DNA from: an uncultured Shewanella sp.
Lineage (GTDB): Bacteria; Pseudomonadota; Gammaproteobacteria; Enterobacterales; Shewanellaceae
Length of the DNA: 64,000 bases
Direction: 5' to 3'
NCBI RefSeq assembly: GCF_947491715.1
Contig: NZ_CANLKR010000001.1
Location: forward strand, 434,001-498,000
Shown here: positions 28,515-37,195 of the stretch, in pieces
Layout: the number at the start of each line of letters is the position of its first letter
How positions within the stretch are numbered: position 1 is the first letter of the stretch
The notes under the pieces: model-generated
The model's database searches: none
What the model saw: only the letters and a program-made list of their open reading frames with translations
Told to the model about the DNA's origin: nothing
Position numbers and translations under genes: made by a program

Positions 28515-28904
28515 CTAGTTGTCTGTGTTAGTCGATGTTTTAATGGCTTGTCCAATACAGACTGCACTGCTAAAGCATCCTGGAGTAGGCTCATTAATGA
28601 GTACACAATTTTTAATGATTAAGCCATTAGCATTTTTGTCAGCGGCGGCACGTCTTGCAAGTGTTCTTGCGTCAGCTAAGGTAACAGGAACGCCGTTTTG
28701 TTGAGTTTGACAGGCTTCTCCTTTGACTAAACCTTTTAATTCAAATTGACCTAAAGGTTCTTTATCTCCTTCATAAACAGTTACTTCTGATGGTTTGAAG
28801 TAATCTTCTATTGCTTCCCTATTGAGATTACTATTAAAGGTATAATTATTGTTGTTACAAGCATTGAGGAGTAAAATCATTAAAAGAGAGAGGAGGTGTT
28901 TCAT
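28515..28904 (-). CDS. rcsF: RcsF, outer-membrane stress-sensing lipoprotein
   Basis: RcsF is the lipoprotein that reports envelope damage to the Rcs phosphorelay. It has a lipobox (LLLNAC, C16 becoming the lipidated residue). The conserved core is LGQFELKGLVKGEACQ...ARTLARRAAADKNANGLIIKNC...PTPGCFSSAVCIGQA, with the four cysteines that form the protein's unusual disulfide pairs. Length is 129 residues. No rcsB/C/D genes are in the window, and in this lineage RcsF may serve another partner. Confidence 0.9.
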   Translation of the reverse strand: MKHLLSLLMILLLNACNNNNYTFNSNLNREAIEDYFKPSEVTVYEGDKEPLGQFELKGLVKGEACQTQQNGVPVTLADARTLARRAAADKNANGLIIKNCVLINEPTPGCFSSAVCIGQAIKTSTNTDN

Positions 28905-29928
28905 ATTGAATGAGCCTTAGTCAGATTTTAAAATATAAAGGTTAATTATTATACATGAATAGTGTGTTGAATGTATTGATATTATTGATATTGTAATAAT
29001 TTGAAATAATCGTAAGTCACAGATAATACATGTTTTTTGTAGATATATACATCTTAGCGTCAAAATTGACATTCAGAAAGTCATTGAGTGAAAAAAGGTT
29101 TAAAAATCTATTTGGCATCGTTATAACACTTGATACTTGGAGATTTATATTGATGTCAATAGAGGAGGTGAGTTAGGTCTAGATTCAGGGTATAGTCATT
29201 CATTTTTTGAGCTGAATACTACTGAAGTAATCATAAAATTCACTGACACAATTTCTTTTTTTTACTTGAGTTGAATTAAAGTATCACTTTATTGTGGATG
29301 AGTGCCGAGTCTAGTGAAAGTTAAATTATGGGCCAGTTTTTACTATTTTTGATTGAGTCATTATTGTTAGATTAAGGTTTTGATTGAATTATCGTGAAGA
29401 TATTTTGATTATTGAATGAAACCATCATCAGGCATTCTATATTAGGTTCTTAGAGTAGTTGAAGTTTATTTAGACGAAGATTTATTCACTTAATGCTATA
29501 CAAATTAAACCATTTTTAATGAAAAAGGCTTTTGTCATCACAGTTATAGATTCATATTTAACATTAGCAATATTTTTGGTGTTATCCTACGAATGAATAA
29601 TAGACGAATAAATATTAACAATAATGAATGTTGGTTGACTAAAACTCATTAAGCCTATGGTTTATATTGGGAGTGATAGTCGATATCATTTACTATAAAA
29701 AAGACAGAAAGTTATAGACTGGATTATTGGGAAATAGTTCAAACTTTTATGAAAAAAGAATAAAGTGGAAATGTGAAAAGGGAAATAAAATAATGTGTTA
29801 GGCTTGTCTGACGATAAAGTAAAGTGATTATAAATCAGGGGTTTGTATTTCAATATTTATTTAAGATGCAGGTAAGAAATTTGAATTAAAATAAGACAAC
29901 ATTTTAATAAATGTATCAATTTATCGAT
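28905..29928. other. About 1 kb of AT-rich DNA with no recognisable gene
   Basis: Between the rcsF start and the hns terminator no frame of convincing length or ribosome site exists on either strand. The sequence is very AT-rich and has no clear repeats. It must contain the rcsF operon promoter. It may be decayed gene remnants or hold an unrecognised small RNA. Confidence 0.55.
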
Positions 29929-29958
29929 AAAAAAAGCTCAGGTAAACTGAGCTTTTTT
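29929..29958 (-). terminator. Rho-independent terminator of hns
   Basis: AAGCTCAG and CTGAGCTT form a perfect stem with loop GTAAA, flanked by runs of A and T so that it could work on both strands. It lies 22 bases beyond the hns stop. Confidence 0.88.
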
Positions 29959-29980
29959 TATTAAATGATTGGACTTAATC

Positions 29981-30373
29981 TTAAATAAGAAAGTCTTCCA
30001 TTTTACGACCTTTGTCTAGCTCTGCTTTAAAAACAGTAGGCATGCGACCTTGTCCTGTCCATGTTATTTCTTCACCGTCCACATCGATTTTATATTTAGG
30101 TGGGCGAGGTGCGCGTTTTTTTGGCGCAGATTTAACTGCTGCTCCACCAATATCATCAACTGATAATCCAACAGCTTCCATTTGCTTGCGGATTTCTTCG
30201 ATTTTAGCATTACGCTCTGCAAGCGCTTGATTATCAGCCTCTGCTTGAGAAGACTTTTCTTCAATGATTTTCTCAAGTTTTTCGGCAAGCTCTTGAAGTT
30301 GCTCTAGGCTTAACTCCTTAACCGCTGCTTTAAATCGACGTCCATGTGTTAATATATCTAGAAATTCGCTCAT
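29981..30373 (-). CDS. hns: H-NS nucleoid-associated silencer
   Basis: H-NS binds AT-rich DNA and silences it by forming filaments. The 130-residue protein has the N-terminal oligomerisation helices (LDILTHGRRFKAAVKELSLEQLQELAEKLEKI), a basic linker (PKKRAPRPPKYK) and the C-terminal DNA-binding domain with TWTGQGRMPTVF, whose QGR loop enters the minor groove. It is followed by its own terminator and then by a 1-kb AT-rich gap. It is divergent from etfBA across about 366 bases. Confidence 0.95.
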   Translation of the reverse strand: MSEFLDILTHGRRFKAAVKELSLEQLQELAEKLEKIIEEKSSQAEADNQALAERNAKIEEIRKQMEAVGLSVDDIGGAAVKSAPKKRAPRPPKYKIDVDGEEITWTGQGRMPTVFKAELDKGRKMEDFLI

Positions 30374-30583
30374 AGTTATTTAGATCCAATCCAATGTAGA
30401 AAGTTTTTATATTCAAGTACGAATAATAGAAACTATTTAGCCTTGGATCAAATAAATATTGCAATAATTGAATATTATTTGGTTTTTAAATAAAAAAAAT
30501 GCTTTTTTAATGTATTTTTGACGAAATTGTTGCTTTTGTGTGGATATAAATTAAACACAAATAAAAACGAACGTTTGAATCGA

Positions 30584-30601
30584 GTTGACGTTAACGTCAA
30601 C
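30584..30601. promoter_or_regulatory. 18-bp perfect palindrome upstream of etfBA, likely operator
   Basis: GTTGACGTTAACGTCAAC is a perfect palindrome, 138 bases before the etfB start. It resembles the operators I recall for the MerR-family regulator LiuR (branched-chain amino acid catabolism) in Shewanella and relatives. The neighbouring ACGAACGTTTGAAT (30568-30581) looks like a PsrA-type fatty-acid operator half. Both assignments are from memory and remain inference; the palindrome itself is certain. Confidence 0.6.
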
Positions 30602-30739
30602 AGGAAGTAAAGTATGGTGAAGATTGGGTGTCACTTAGGCACTAAGATATCCATTTTGAAATTTCAGTAAGCCAGTGTCATATTCCATTCTGTGGATATA
30701 GTGATTCAAATTAAATATAAAGACGTACAAGGAAGCTTT

Positions 30740-31489
30740 ATGAAAGTATTGGTACCAGTAAAACGTGTCGTCGATGCTAATGTGAAGGTCAGGGTGAATA
30801 CTGACACTCAACAAGTTGATACCGCGAATTTAAAAATGGCAATAAACCCTTTTTGTGAAATAGCAGTTGAAGAAGCGGTTCGACTAAAGGAGTCTGGAAA
30901 AGCTCAAGAAGTGGTCGTGGTCAGTATTGGTGCTAAAGCTGTTCAGGAGCAGTTACGTACTGCATTAGCTTTAGGTGCAGATAGAGCTATTCATGTTGAA
31001 ACCGATGATGAATTAGTGCCGCTTTCTATCGCTAAAATATTACATGCGGTTCAAGAAAAAGAGCAGGCTGAGCTCGTTATACTGGGTAAACAGTCGATTG
31101 ATGGGGATAATAATCAAACAGGGCAAATGTTAGCGGCGCTTGGGAAAATGCCTCAAGCAACATTTGCGTCAGAAGTGCTGTTAGAGGGTAATGAGTTGAC
31201 TGTTACCCGCGAGGTTGATGGGGGACTACAAACATTAACCCTACCACTTCCGGCGGTTATCACTTCCGATCTTCGTCTCAATGAACCGCGTTATGCCAAA
31301 TTACCTAATATTATGAAAGCCAAGCGTAAGCCACTGGAAGTGGTATCACCTGATTCATTAGAAGTGTCTTTAAAACAGCATCAAAAAATATTAAGTGTCA
31401 CACCACCGGCGAAAAGAAGTGCGGGTGTCATAGTGAAATCTGTGGATGAATTAATTGCAAAATTGAAAAATGAAGCGAAGGTGATCTGA
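30740..31489 (+). CDS. etfB: Electron transfer flavoprotein beta subunit
   Basis: EtfB and EtfA form the FAD/AMP-containing ETF dimer that takes electrons from acyl-CoA dehydrogenases. The start is ATG 30740, with AAGGA seven bases upstream ([20 protein letters not shown]); an upstream frame from 30692 has no ribosome site. Length is 249 residues. The ETF beta signature block [27 protein letters not shown] is present (here [16 protein letters not shown]), with the AMP-binding region and the C-terminal recognition segment near [10 protein letters not shown]. Its stop overlaps the etfA start (TGATG). Confidence 0.95.
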   Translation: MKVLVPVKRVVDANVKVRVNTDTQQVDTANLKMAINPFCEIAVEEAVRLKESGKAQEVVVVSIGAKAVQEQLRTALALGADRAIHVETDDELVPLSIAKILHAVQEKEQAELVILGKQSIDGDNNQTGQMLAALGKMPQATFASEVLLEGNELTVTREVDGGLQTLTLPLPAVITSDLRLNEPRYAKLPNIMKAKRKPLEVVSPDSLEVSLKQHQKILSVTPPAKRSAGVIVKSVDELIAKLKNEAKVI

Positions 31490-32412
31490 TGGCAATATTA
31501 ATATTAGCAGAGCATGATAATGTCAGTTTGAAACTTGATACCGCAAAAGTGGTGACCTGCGCTCAAGCGATAGGTGATGAATATGATGTATTGGTGGTCG
31601 GGCATGAGTGTCATCAAGTTGCCAGTGAAGCGCAAAAACTGTCGAATGCAAGGCAAGTGATTTATCTTGACTCGGTGGAATACGCTAACCATTTAGCCGA
31701 AAATATGTCTTTATTAATCACTGAAATGGCCAAGGATTACGATGTGATCATAGGTGCAGCATCCAGTGTGGGTAAAGACGTGCTTCCTCGTGTTGCCGCT
31801 TTATTAGATGTATCTCAAGTGTCAGAAGTGGTTGACGTGATATCTGCAGATACCTTTGTACGCCCTATTTATGCAGGTAATGCGTTGGCAACAGTACAAA
31901 GTTTAGATAGCCAAAAAGTCATTACGGTTCGTTCTAGTGCGTTTGATGCCGTTGATATGAATGGAAGCGCATCTTTAGTGACAATCGATACCCTTTTTGC
32001 GCCAGAGGTGACTTTTGTGTCGCAACAATTGACTGAATCAGAGAGACCTGAGTTGGGCAGTGCAAGTGTTATTATTTCTGGTGGACGAGGAATGGGGAGT
32101 GGTGAGAACTTTAAAATTTTAGAAGCGCTTGCTGATAAGCTTGGTGGGGCAATAGGCGCATCACGTGCAGCGGTTGACGCAGGTTTTGTACCGAACGATC
32201 TTCAAGTGGGACAAACGGGCAAAATTGTTGCGCCAGATCTTTACATTGCTGCTGGCATATCGGGTGCGATTCAACATCTGGCAGGTATGAAAGATTCAAA
32301 AGTGATTGTGGCTATAAATAAAGATCCTGAAGCGCCAATTTTTCAAGTTGCGGATTATGGTTTAGTGGCCGATCTCTTTGAAGCTGTGCCCGAAATGACG
32401 GATGCCGTTTAG
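31489..32412 (+). CDS. etfA: Electron transfer flavoprotein alpha subunit
   Basis: EtfA carries the FAD. The 307 residues hold an N-terminal adenine-nucleotide-hydrolase-like domain and the C-terminal FAD domain. That domain has SGGRGMGSGENFKILEALAD, GASRAAVDAGFVPNDLQVGQTGK and the signature YIAAGISGAIQHLAGMKDSKVIVAINKDPEAPIF. The start overlaps etfB by one base. ETF-ubiquinone oxidoreductase and acyl-CoA dehydrogenases are not in the window. Confidence 0.96.
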   Translation: MAILILAEHDNVSLKLDTAKVVTCAQAIGDEYDVLVVGHECHQVASEAQKLSNARQVIYLDSVEYANHLAENMSLLITEMAKDYDVIIGAASSVGKDVLPRVAALLDVSQVSEVVDVISADTFVRPIYAGNALATVQSLDSQKVITVRSSAFDAVDMNGSASLVTIDTLFAPEVTFVSQQLTESERPELGSASVIISGGRGMGSGENFKILEALADKLGGAIGASRAAVDAGFVPNDLQVGQTGKIVAPDLYIAAGISGAIQHLAGMKDSKVIVAINKDPEAPIFQVADYGLVADLFEAVPEMTDAV

Positions 32413-32476
32413 GGTATAATTAAAATCAATACTTGCTTATCATTATTGAACATTGTACTTTTACACAGCTGCAATA

Positions 32477-32492
32477 TGTGACTGAGATCACG
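32477..32492. promoter_or_regulatory. Likely CRP binding site
   Basis: TGTGACTGAGATCACG matches the CRP consensus TGTGA-N6-TCACA in nine of ten defined positions. It lies 65 bases after etfA and about 334 bases before the antiporter start. The long distance means the transcript start would have to lie well upstream. Confidence 0.6.
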
Positions 32493-32494
32493 AA

Positions 32495-32530
32495 AAGTGG
32501 CAAAAGGCTCGCTCCCTTTCGCCGCTTGTG
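32495..32530. terminator. Long hairpin after etfA, possible terminator
   Basis: AAGTGGC pairs with GCCGCTT (one G-U), and inside it AAAGG pairs with CCTTT across a loop of about 7 bases. The tail is GTGCTTTTAT rather than a clean T run, so it may be an imperfect terminator of etfBA or a structured 5' leader for the next gene. It starts three bases after the CRP-like site. Confidence 0.4.
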
Positions 32531-32825
32531 CTTTTATGTGGCGCGTGTCAATTTACAGTGGGTTGTTGAGGTTGGTTAAGTAGTGCAGAAAATAACATTG
32601 TTGTATTAGGTGTTTATTTGATTTCTATCAGTGAGTTTGATGATGTTGAGAGAGTCGATTTAAACCAGAAATACTGATGTTTTTATTATAGTGTTGCTTG
32701 TTAAGGATGATGAGTAAATTCATGTTGATGTGATTGATGACAGCTATAATGCGTTACCAGAACAGGATAAGTACTAAACCCCACCAGTTCAGTTGTCCTC
32801 CATTTGTATTTAGCGAAGAAGATAA

Positions 32826-34394
32826 ATGACAATTATAAGCTATGCCGATTCGGCTCTTTCTTTGCTGCCGCCTGTGGTAGCAGTTGTGTTGGCGATGATC
32901 ACTCGCCGCGTATTACTTTCTCTTGGATTGGGGATCCTTATTGGTGGTCTTCTTTTAACTGACTTTTCTTTGGTTGGTACGGGGCAGTATTTGTCCGCGA
33001 AAGTGACAAGTCTTGTTTGGGATGATGGTGCCTTTAACAGTTGGAATTTGTATATTCTGGCTTTTTTAGTCTTACTTGGCATGATCACCGCGTTAATCAC
33101 TGTCAGTGGATCGGCTAGAGCGTTTGCTGAGTGGGCAAGAAAGCATATTCGGAATAAACGAGATGCAAAGTTATTGACGATTTTTCTTGGTTGTGTTGTT
33201 TTTATCGATGATTATTTTAATAGTTTGGTTGTGGGCAGTGTCGCTAGGCCATTAACAGACAGATATTATGTTTCTCGTAGTAAACTGGCTTATTTACTGG
33301 ACTCTACTGCTGCGCCTATTTGCGTCATTTCACCAGTATCTAGTTGGGGGGCGTATATTATCGCCCTCATTGGTGGGATCTTAACGGCTCATGGTTTTGC
33401 TGATTCGGGGCATTTAAGCGTTTTTGTACAAATGATCCCAATGAACTTTTATGCCATTTTTGCTTTATTATTATTAATTTGTGTAGCATTAATGGGCTTA
33501 GATGTCGGTTTAATGCGAGAGCATGAGCTCAATGCACAAAAAGGTAATTTATATGATGAAGCGAAAGGATTACCCCCAGGAGCTGTCTCTGATTTACCTG
33601 AAGCGAGTACGGGTAAAATATTAGGGTTATTTTTACCTATTTCAGTTTTGGTATTAGCTACATTTTATTTTATGGTAAGCAGTGGAGCGAATGTTCTGGC
33701 TGAAAAGGGGCTGGCTTTTAACATTATTGGTGCTTTTGAAAACACCGATGTGGGCTCATCATTATTTTTTGGTGCCATTATTGGGTTAATCGTGACCTTG
33801 GTCATGAGTATTGTGCAAGGCATCGATAAAAAAATGATCCTAAAAGGCATGAGTATGGGCGCGCGTTCAATGCTCCCCGCACTTTATATTCTCATGTTTG
33901 CTTGGACTATTGCCGCTGTCATTGGCCAATTGGAAACCGGTAAATACATGGCGAGCTTAGCGACGGGCAATATTCCTTTTGAAATGCTGCCTGCGGTTTT
34001 ATTTGTACTCGCTGGATTAACGGCTTTTGCTACGGGAACCAGTTGGGGCACTTTTGGGATCATGTTACCCATTGCTGCTGATATGGCCATGGGCAGTCAC
34101 AGCGCTATGATGTTACCTATGCTTGCGGCGGTATTAGCAGGCGCCGTATTTGGGGATCATTGCTCACCCATTTCAGATACCACTATTTTATCGTCCACAG
34201 GGGCAAGCTGTCATCATATTGATCATGTCATGACGCAATTACCTTATGCGCTTATTGTAGCGGGGATCAGTTTAGTGGGCTATTTAGTGCTTGGTTTTAC
34301 CGGCTCGGTGACAATAGGCTTCATTACTTGCAGCTTACTGTTTGTCATGAGTGTCATTTTATTAAGAATGAAATCGAATCAAGGCCGATACTAG
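32826..34394 (+). CDS. NhaC-family Na+/H+ antiporter-like membrane transporter
   Basis: A 522-residue inner-membrane protein with about 12 hydrophobic segments. It shows the NhaC/ArsB-superfamily pattern, including FLGCVVFIDDYFNSLVVGSVARPLTD, STAAPICVISPVSSWGAYI and, in the second half, FATGTSWGTFGIMLPIAADM with GDHCSPISDTTILSSTGASCHH. These repeats probably form the ion-binding re-entrant loops. The substrate may be Na+/H+ or amino acids; sequence alone does not decide. ATG 32826 has AGCGAAGA upstream. A strong terminator follows. Confidence 0.85.
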   Translation: MTIISYADSALSLLPPVVAVVLAMITRRVLLSLGLGILIGGLLLTDFSLVGTGQYLSAKVTSLVWDDGAFNSWNLYILAFLVLLGMITALITVSGSARAFAEWARKHIRNKRDAKLLTIFLGCVVFIDDYFNSLVVGSVARPLTDRYYVSRSKLAYLLDSTAAPICVISPVSSWGAYIIALIGGILTAHGFADSGHLSVFVQMIPMNFYAIFALLLLICVALMGLDVGLMREHELNAQKGNLYDEAKGLPPGAVSDLPEASTGKILGLFLPISVLVLATFYFMVSSGANVLAEKGLAFNIIGAFENTDVGSSLFFGAIIGLIVTLVMSIVQGIDKKMILKGMSMGARSMLPALYILMFAWTIAAVIGQLETGKYMASLATGNIPFEMLPAVLFVLAGLTAFATGTSWGTFGIMLPIAADMAMGSHSAMMLPMLAAVLAGAVFGDHCSPISDTTILSSTGASCHHIDHVMTQLPYALIVAGISLVGYLVLGFTGSVTIGFITCSLLFVMSVILLRMKSNQGRY

Positions 34395-34454
34395 TGGTTT
34401 GATATACGAGTGATGCTCTGCCGATCTGAGCAGTGAAATCGAAAGAGACCATTT

Positions 34455-34489
34455 AATGCCGTGATCATATGATTGATCACGGCATTTTT
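34455..34489 (+). terminator. Strong rho-independent terminator after the NhaC-like gene
   Basis: AATGCCGTGATCA and TGATCACGGCATT form a perfect 13-bp stem with loop TATGAT, then T residues. It separates the antiporter gene from tdk. Confidence 0.93.
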
Positions 34490-34533
34490 ATGGGATAAAT
34501 TTCGAAGTATTTTAACAATAAAGGATAAAAAGT

Positions 34534-35112
34534 TTGGCACAACTTTATTTTTATTATTCTGCAATGAATGCAGGAAAATCGACGTCACTTTTACAGTCTT
34601 CCTACAACTATCAGGAAAGGGGGATGAACACCTTAGTCATGACGGCATCGATTGATAATCGATATGGAGTAGGGAAAGTGGCTTCTCGAATAGGCATTGA
34701 GTCAGATGCGCATGTTTTTAGCCAAGATGATGATTTACTCTCAGTCGTGATGGATGAGATAAAAAAAGCAAAGTTACATTGTATTCTAGTGGATGAGTGC
34801 CAATTTCTTTCTAAAATTCAAGTGAAACAACTGACGAAAGTTGTCGATGACTTGAATATTCCTGTTTTGTGTTATGGATTAAGAACAGACTTTCAGGGGG
34901 AGTTATTTATGGGCAGTCAATATTTATTGGCTTGGGCCGACAAGTTGATTGAGCTTAAAACCATTTGTCATTGCGGCCGAAAAGCGAATATGGTGCTGAG
35001 GCTTGATGGGGAAGGGAAGCCCATTAGTGAAGGAGAGCAAGTCGCAATTGGTGGGAACGAGCGATATGAATCCGTTTGCCGTAAGCATTTTAGAACGCTT
35101 ATTTGGGAATAA
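34534..35112 (+). CDS. tdk: Thymidine kinase
   Basis: Tdk phosphorylates thymidine in the salvage pathway. The P-loop SAMNAGKST is at residues 9-17, the catalytic E88 in LVDECQFL, the lasso-loop zinc ligands in CHCGRKANM and the CRKHF pair near the C-terminus. Length is 192 residues, normal for the type II family. The start is TTG 34534, with AAAGGA nine bases upstream. It is monocistronic, between two terminators. Confidence 0.96.
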   Translation: MAQLYFYYSAMNAGKSTSLLQSSYNYQERGMNTLVMTASIDNRYGVGKVASRIGIESDAHVFSQDDDLLSVVMDEIKKAKLHCILVDECQFLSKIQVKQLTKVVDDLNIPVLCYGLRTDFQGELFMGSQYLLAWADKLIELKTICHCGRKANMVLRLDGEGKPISEGEQVAIGGNERYESVCRKHFRTLIWE

Positions 35113-35161
35113 TCAGTATCTCTATTTTTTATGGTTTATGGATGATTTACTTTGATGTGAT

Positions 35162-35186
35162 CTCACCTTTTAAAGGTGAGTTTTCC
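35162..35186 (+). terminator. Rho-independent terminator of tdk
   Basis: CTCACCTTT and AAAGGTGAG are perfect complements around a central T, followed by TTTT. It lies about 50 bases after the tdk stop. Confidence 0.82.
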
Positions 35187-35420
35187 CTCTTTTCGTCGAT
35201 GACTATTTTTAGATGTTAGGTGTTAACCAAACAATAGCTAGTTTACTACGTTAGTCTCATTTCATTATACTTTTCCCTCCTTTATGCTCTCAACCGCAAA
35301 ATCTTTCATTTAGTCTTATTTTAAGACTTATCTTAGAAAGAGTATTGAAATAGTCCCTCAGAGCACGTTTATAAGGGTAAAAGTTATAGACTTCTGATGT
35401 ATCCAGTAAAAAAGCAGATG

Positions 35421-35454
35421 ACACATGATTGTATTTTACACATGTGTTTTTTTT
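35421..35454 (+). terminator. Terminator-like hairpin with eight T residues
   Basis: ACACATG (35421) and CATGTGT (35441) form a 7-bp stem with a 13-base loop, ending in a run of eight T. No gene ends here, since tdk already has a terminator 235 bases upstream. So it might close a short untranslated RNA made from 35190-35450, or stop read-through into the polysaccharide promoter. Confidence 0.5.
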
Positions 35455-35491
35455 GCTGGTTAAAAAGTAGTCTGTTGAAAGTTTGAGATCA

Positions 35492-35517
35492 AAAAATGCG
35501 TAAATTTACGCATTTTT
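35492..35517. terminator. 26-bp perfect palindrome, bidirectional terminator-like
   Basis: The palindrome is centred on TAAATTTA with arms AAAAATGCG and CGCATTTTT. It could end transcription on either strand or bind a protein. It is the third such structure within 360 bases upstream of the polysaccharide operon. Confidence 0.5.
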
Positions 35518-35646
35518 ATCAACTTTACTGTCAGTAATGGTGTATTATGTGCGGCGTTTAACATAGCATAAACAGCTTTTGCATTGAAACTCGTTTGATG
35601 TTAACAAAATGAGGGCATGGAGTTTTTTCAGCTCCTATGTGGTTTT

Positions 35647-35666
35647 GAATTGATAGATATCAATTC
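35647..35666. promoter_or_regulatory. Perfect FNR/EtrA-type box upstream of wza
   Basis: The 20-bp palindrome GAATTGATAGATATCAATTC contains TTGAT-AGAT-ATCAA at 35650-35663, an exact match to the FNR consensus TTGAT-N4-ATCAA. It lies about 105 bases before the ops element and 340 before wza, a plausible promoter position. It suggests oxygen-dependent control of the polysaccharide locus by an FNR homologue. Confidence 0.6.
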
Positions 35667-35768
35667 TGTAATGCAAAATCTGAACATTGTGATGTTAGAA
35701 AATACAATAGATTAGCATATCTTACTAATTTTAAAGTATTTATGGCATTATGGAGGCCGCAATTCATG

Positions 35769-35780
35769 GGCGGTAGCGTG
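35769..35780 (+). promoter_or_regulatory. ops element (RfaH recruitment site)
   Basis: GGCGGTAGCGTG is an exact match to the 12-base ops core of JUMPstart sequences found in the untranslated leader of long polysaccharide operons. Paused RNA polymerase exposes this DNA strand and RfaH binds it. It lies 206 bases before the wza start. rfaH itself is at 18583. Confidence 0.92.
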
Positions 35781-35816
35781 CCTGGATTTTATTTTTATCA
35801 ATTAAAAGGAACTTTA

Positions 35817-35861
35817 ATGATCCACCGTCAGCTTGGTGTTAACTTATTTTCTATTCGTTAG
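35817..35861 (+). CDS. Possible 14-codon leader peptide between ops and wza
   Basis: ATG 35817 is preceded by AAAAGGAA at a good distance and encodes MIHRQLGVNLFSIR before TAG. By contrast, wza 125 bases downstream has no visible ribosome site. RfaH recruits ribosomes to leaders, so a well-translated short ORF just after ops could load ribosomes or couple translation. Whether it is conserved cannot be judged here. Confidence 0.4.
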   Translation: MIHRQLGVNLFSIR

Positions 35862-35986
35862 GCATTATAAAGACAAGAGTATGTTCGTTATTATATTTTA
35901 TGTCACTTCATTGAGGTGTTCATTAGCATCTCTACCTTGCTAACCTCAGTTTTCAATCAGTTTTCAATTAGTTTTTAATATTAATC

Positions 35987-37159
35987 ATGAATAAAATTTC
36001 TAAGTTAGTCGTCATTGGCTTTATGTCAGCCTTTATTACCGCTTGTGTGACCCCAGGGCAACATTTGAGCACGTCGGGTAAAAATATTATTAAAGAAGCG
36101 TCATCGGATAAGGAAGAGGCTGATTTTGATTCATTGGTTGATGTTTATGAATTAACACCCAGCTTTGTGAATGCTCATCGAATTCCAAGCCCGACAGCGG
36201 CAGTGAACACCAGTATGGATGAAGAGATTGCAAACTATCAGTATCGAGTTGGGCCTGCAGATATTCTTAATGTAACGGTTTGGGATCATCCCGAGTTAAC
36301 TATTCCAGCGGGTTCTTATCGAAGCGCCACAGAGTCTGGCAATTGGGTTCACACAGATGGACGGATTTATTATCCTTATATCGGTTTTGTCACGGTCGAA
36401 GGTAAAACCGTTGTTGAGATTCGTGATGAAATGTCAAAGCGATTGGCTGAATACATAGAAAGCCCACAAGTGGATGTCAATGTGGCTAACTTTCGCTCAC
36501 AAAAAACTTATGTGACAGGCGAGGTTAAACAACCAGGTAAACAGCCTATTACCAATGTGCCATTAACTTTATTGGATGCTATCAATCAAGCGGGCGGTTT
36601 AGCCACGAATGCAGATTGGCGCAATGTCACTCTGACCCGTAATGGTGAAGAGACTCAAGTGTCCTTGTATGCACTTATGCAAAAAGGGGATCTTACTCAG
36701 AATCATTTATTACGTGCTGGTGATATTATTCATGTCCCTAGAAATGACGGCCAAAAAGTCTTTGTGATGGGAGAAGTGAAAACACCTAAAACAATTACTA
36801 TTAACAGAGCAGGCATGAGCTTGACGGAAGCCTTGAGCACGGTTGGTGGATTAAAACAGAACGAGTCTAATGCAACGGGGGTGTTTGTTATTCGAGCCAA
36901 TAAGCAATTAGATATAGATTTAAAGCAAGATGATGCAGAAGTTAAAGCAGTTACTTCTATTGCGAGTATTTATCAACTGGATATTTCTGATGCAACGGCA
37001 ATGGTGACTGGTACATCATTTGATATTCAGCCCTATGACATTGTTTATGTAACTACAGCACCTATCTCTCGATGGAATCGAGTCATGAATAATTTACTTC
37101 CAACAATTTTAAGTGTTAGTTATTTAAGCAATTCATATAATCGAATTCGTACATGGTAG
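35987..37159 (+). CDS. wza: Wza-like outer-membrane polysaccharide export lipoprotein
   Basis: Wza forms the octameric outer-membrane channel for capsular or exopolysaccharide. The signal peptide ends in a lipobox (FITAC, C20). The poly-export domain follows (YRVGPADILNVTVWDHPELT), then SLBB domains (KTYVTGEVKQPGKQPITNVPLTLLDAINQAGGL and KVFVMGEVKTPKTITI). A C-terminal helix contains W residues and should cross the outer membrane. Length is 390 residues. The start ATG 35987 has no clear ribosome site. First gene of the polysaccharide operon. Confidence 0.93.
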   Translation: MNKISKLVVIGFMSAFITACVTPGQHLSTSGKNIIKEASSDKEEADFDSLVDVYELTPSFVNAHRIPSPTAAVNTSMDEEIANYQYRVGPADILNVTVWDHPELTIPAGSYRSATESGNWVHTDGRIYYPYIGFVTVEGKTVVEIRDEMSKRLAEYIESPQVDVNVANFRSQKTYVTGEVKQPGKQPITNVPLTLLDAINQAGGLATNADWRNVTLTRNGEETQVSLYALMQKGDLTQNHLLRAGDIIHVPRNDGQKVFVMGEVKTPKTITINRAGMSLTEALSTVGGLKQNESNATGVFVIRANKQLDIDLKQDDAEVKAVTSIASIYQLDISDATAMVTGTSFDIQPYDIVYVTTAPISRWNRVMNNLLPTILSVSYLSNSYNRIRTW

Positions 37160-37195
37160 TCGTAGCCCAATTTTTAAACTTTAGGTAAATAAGTT

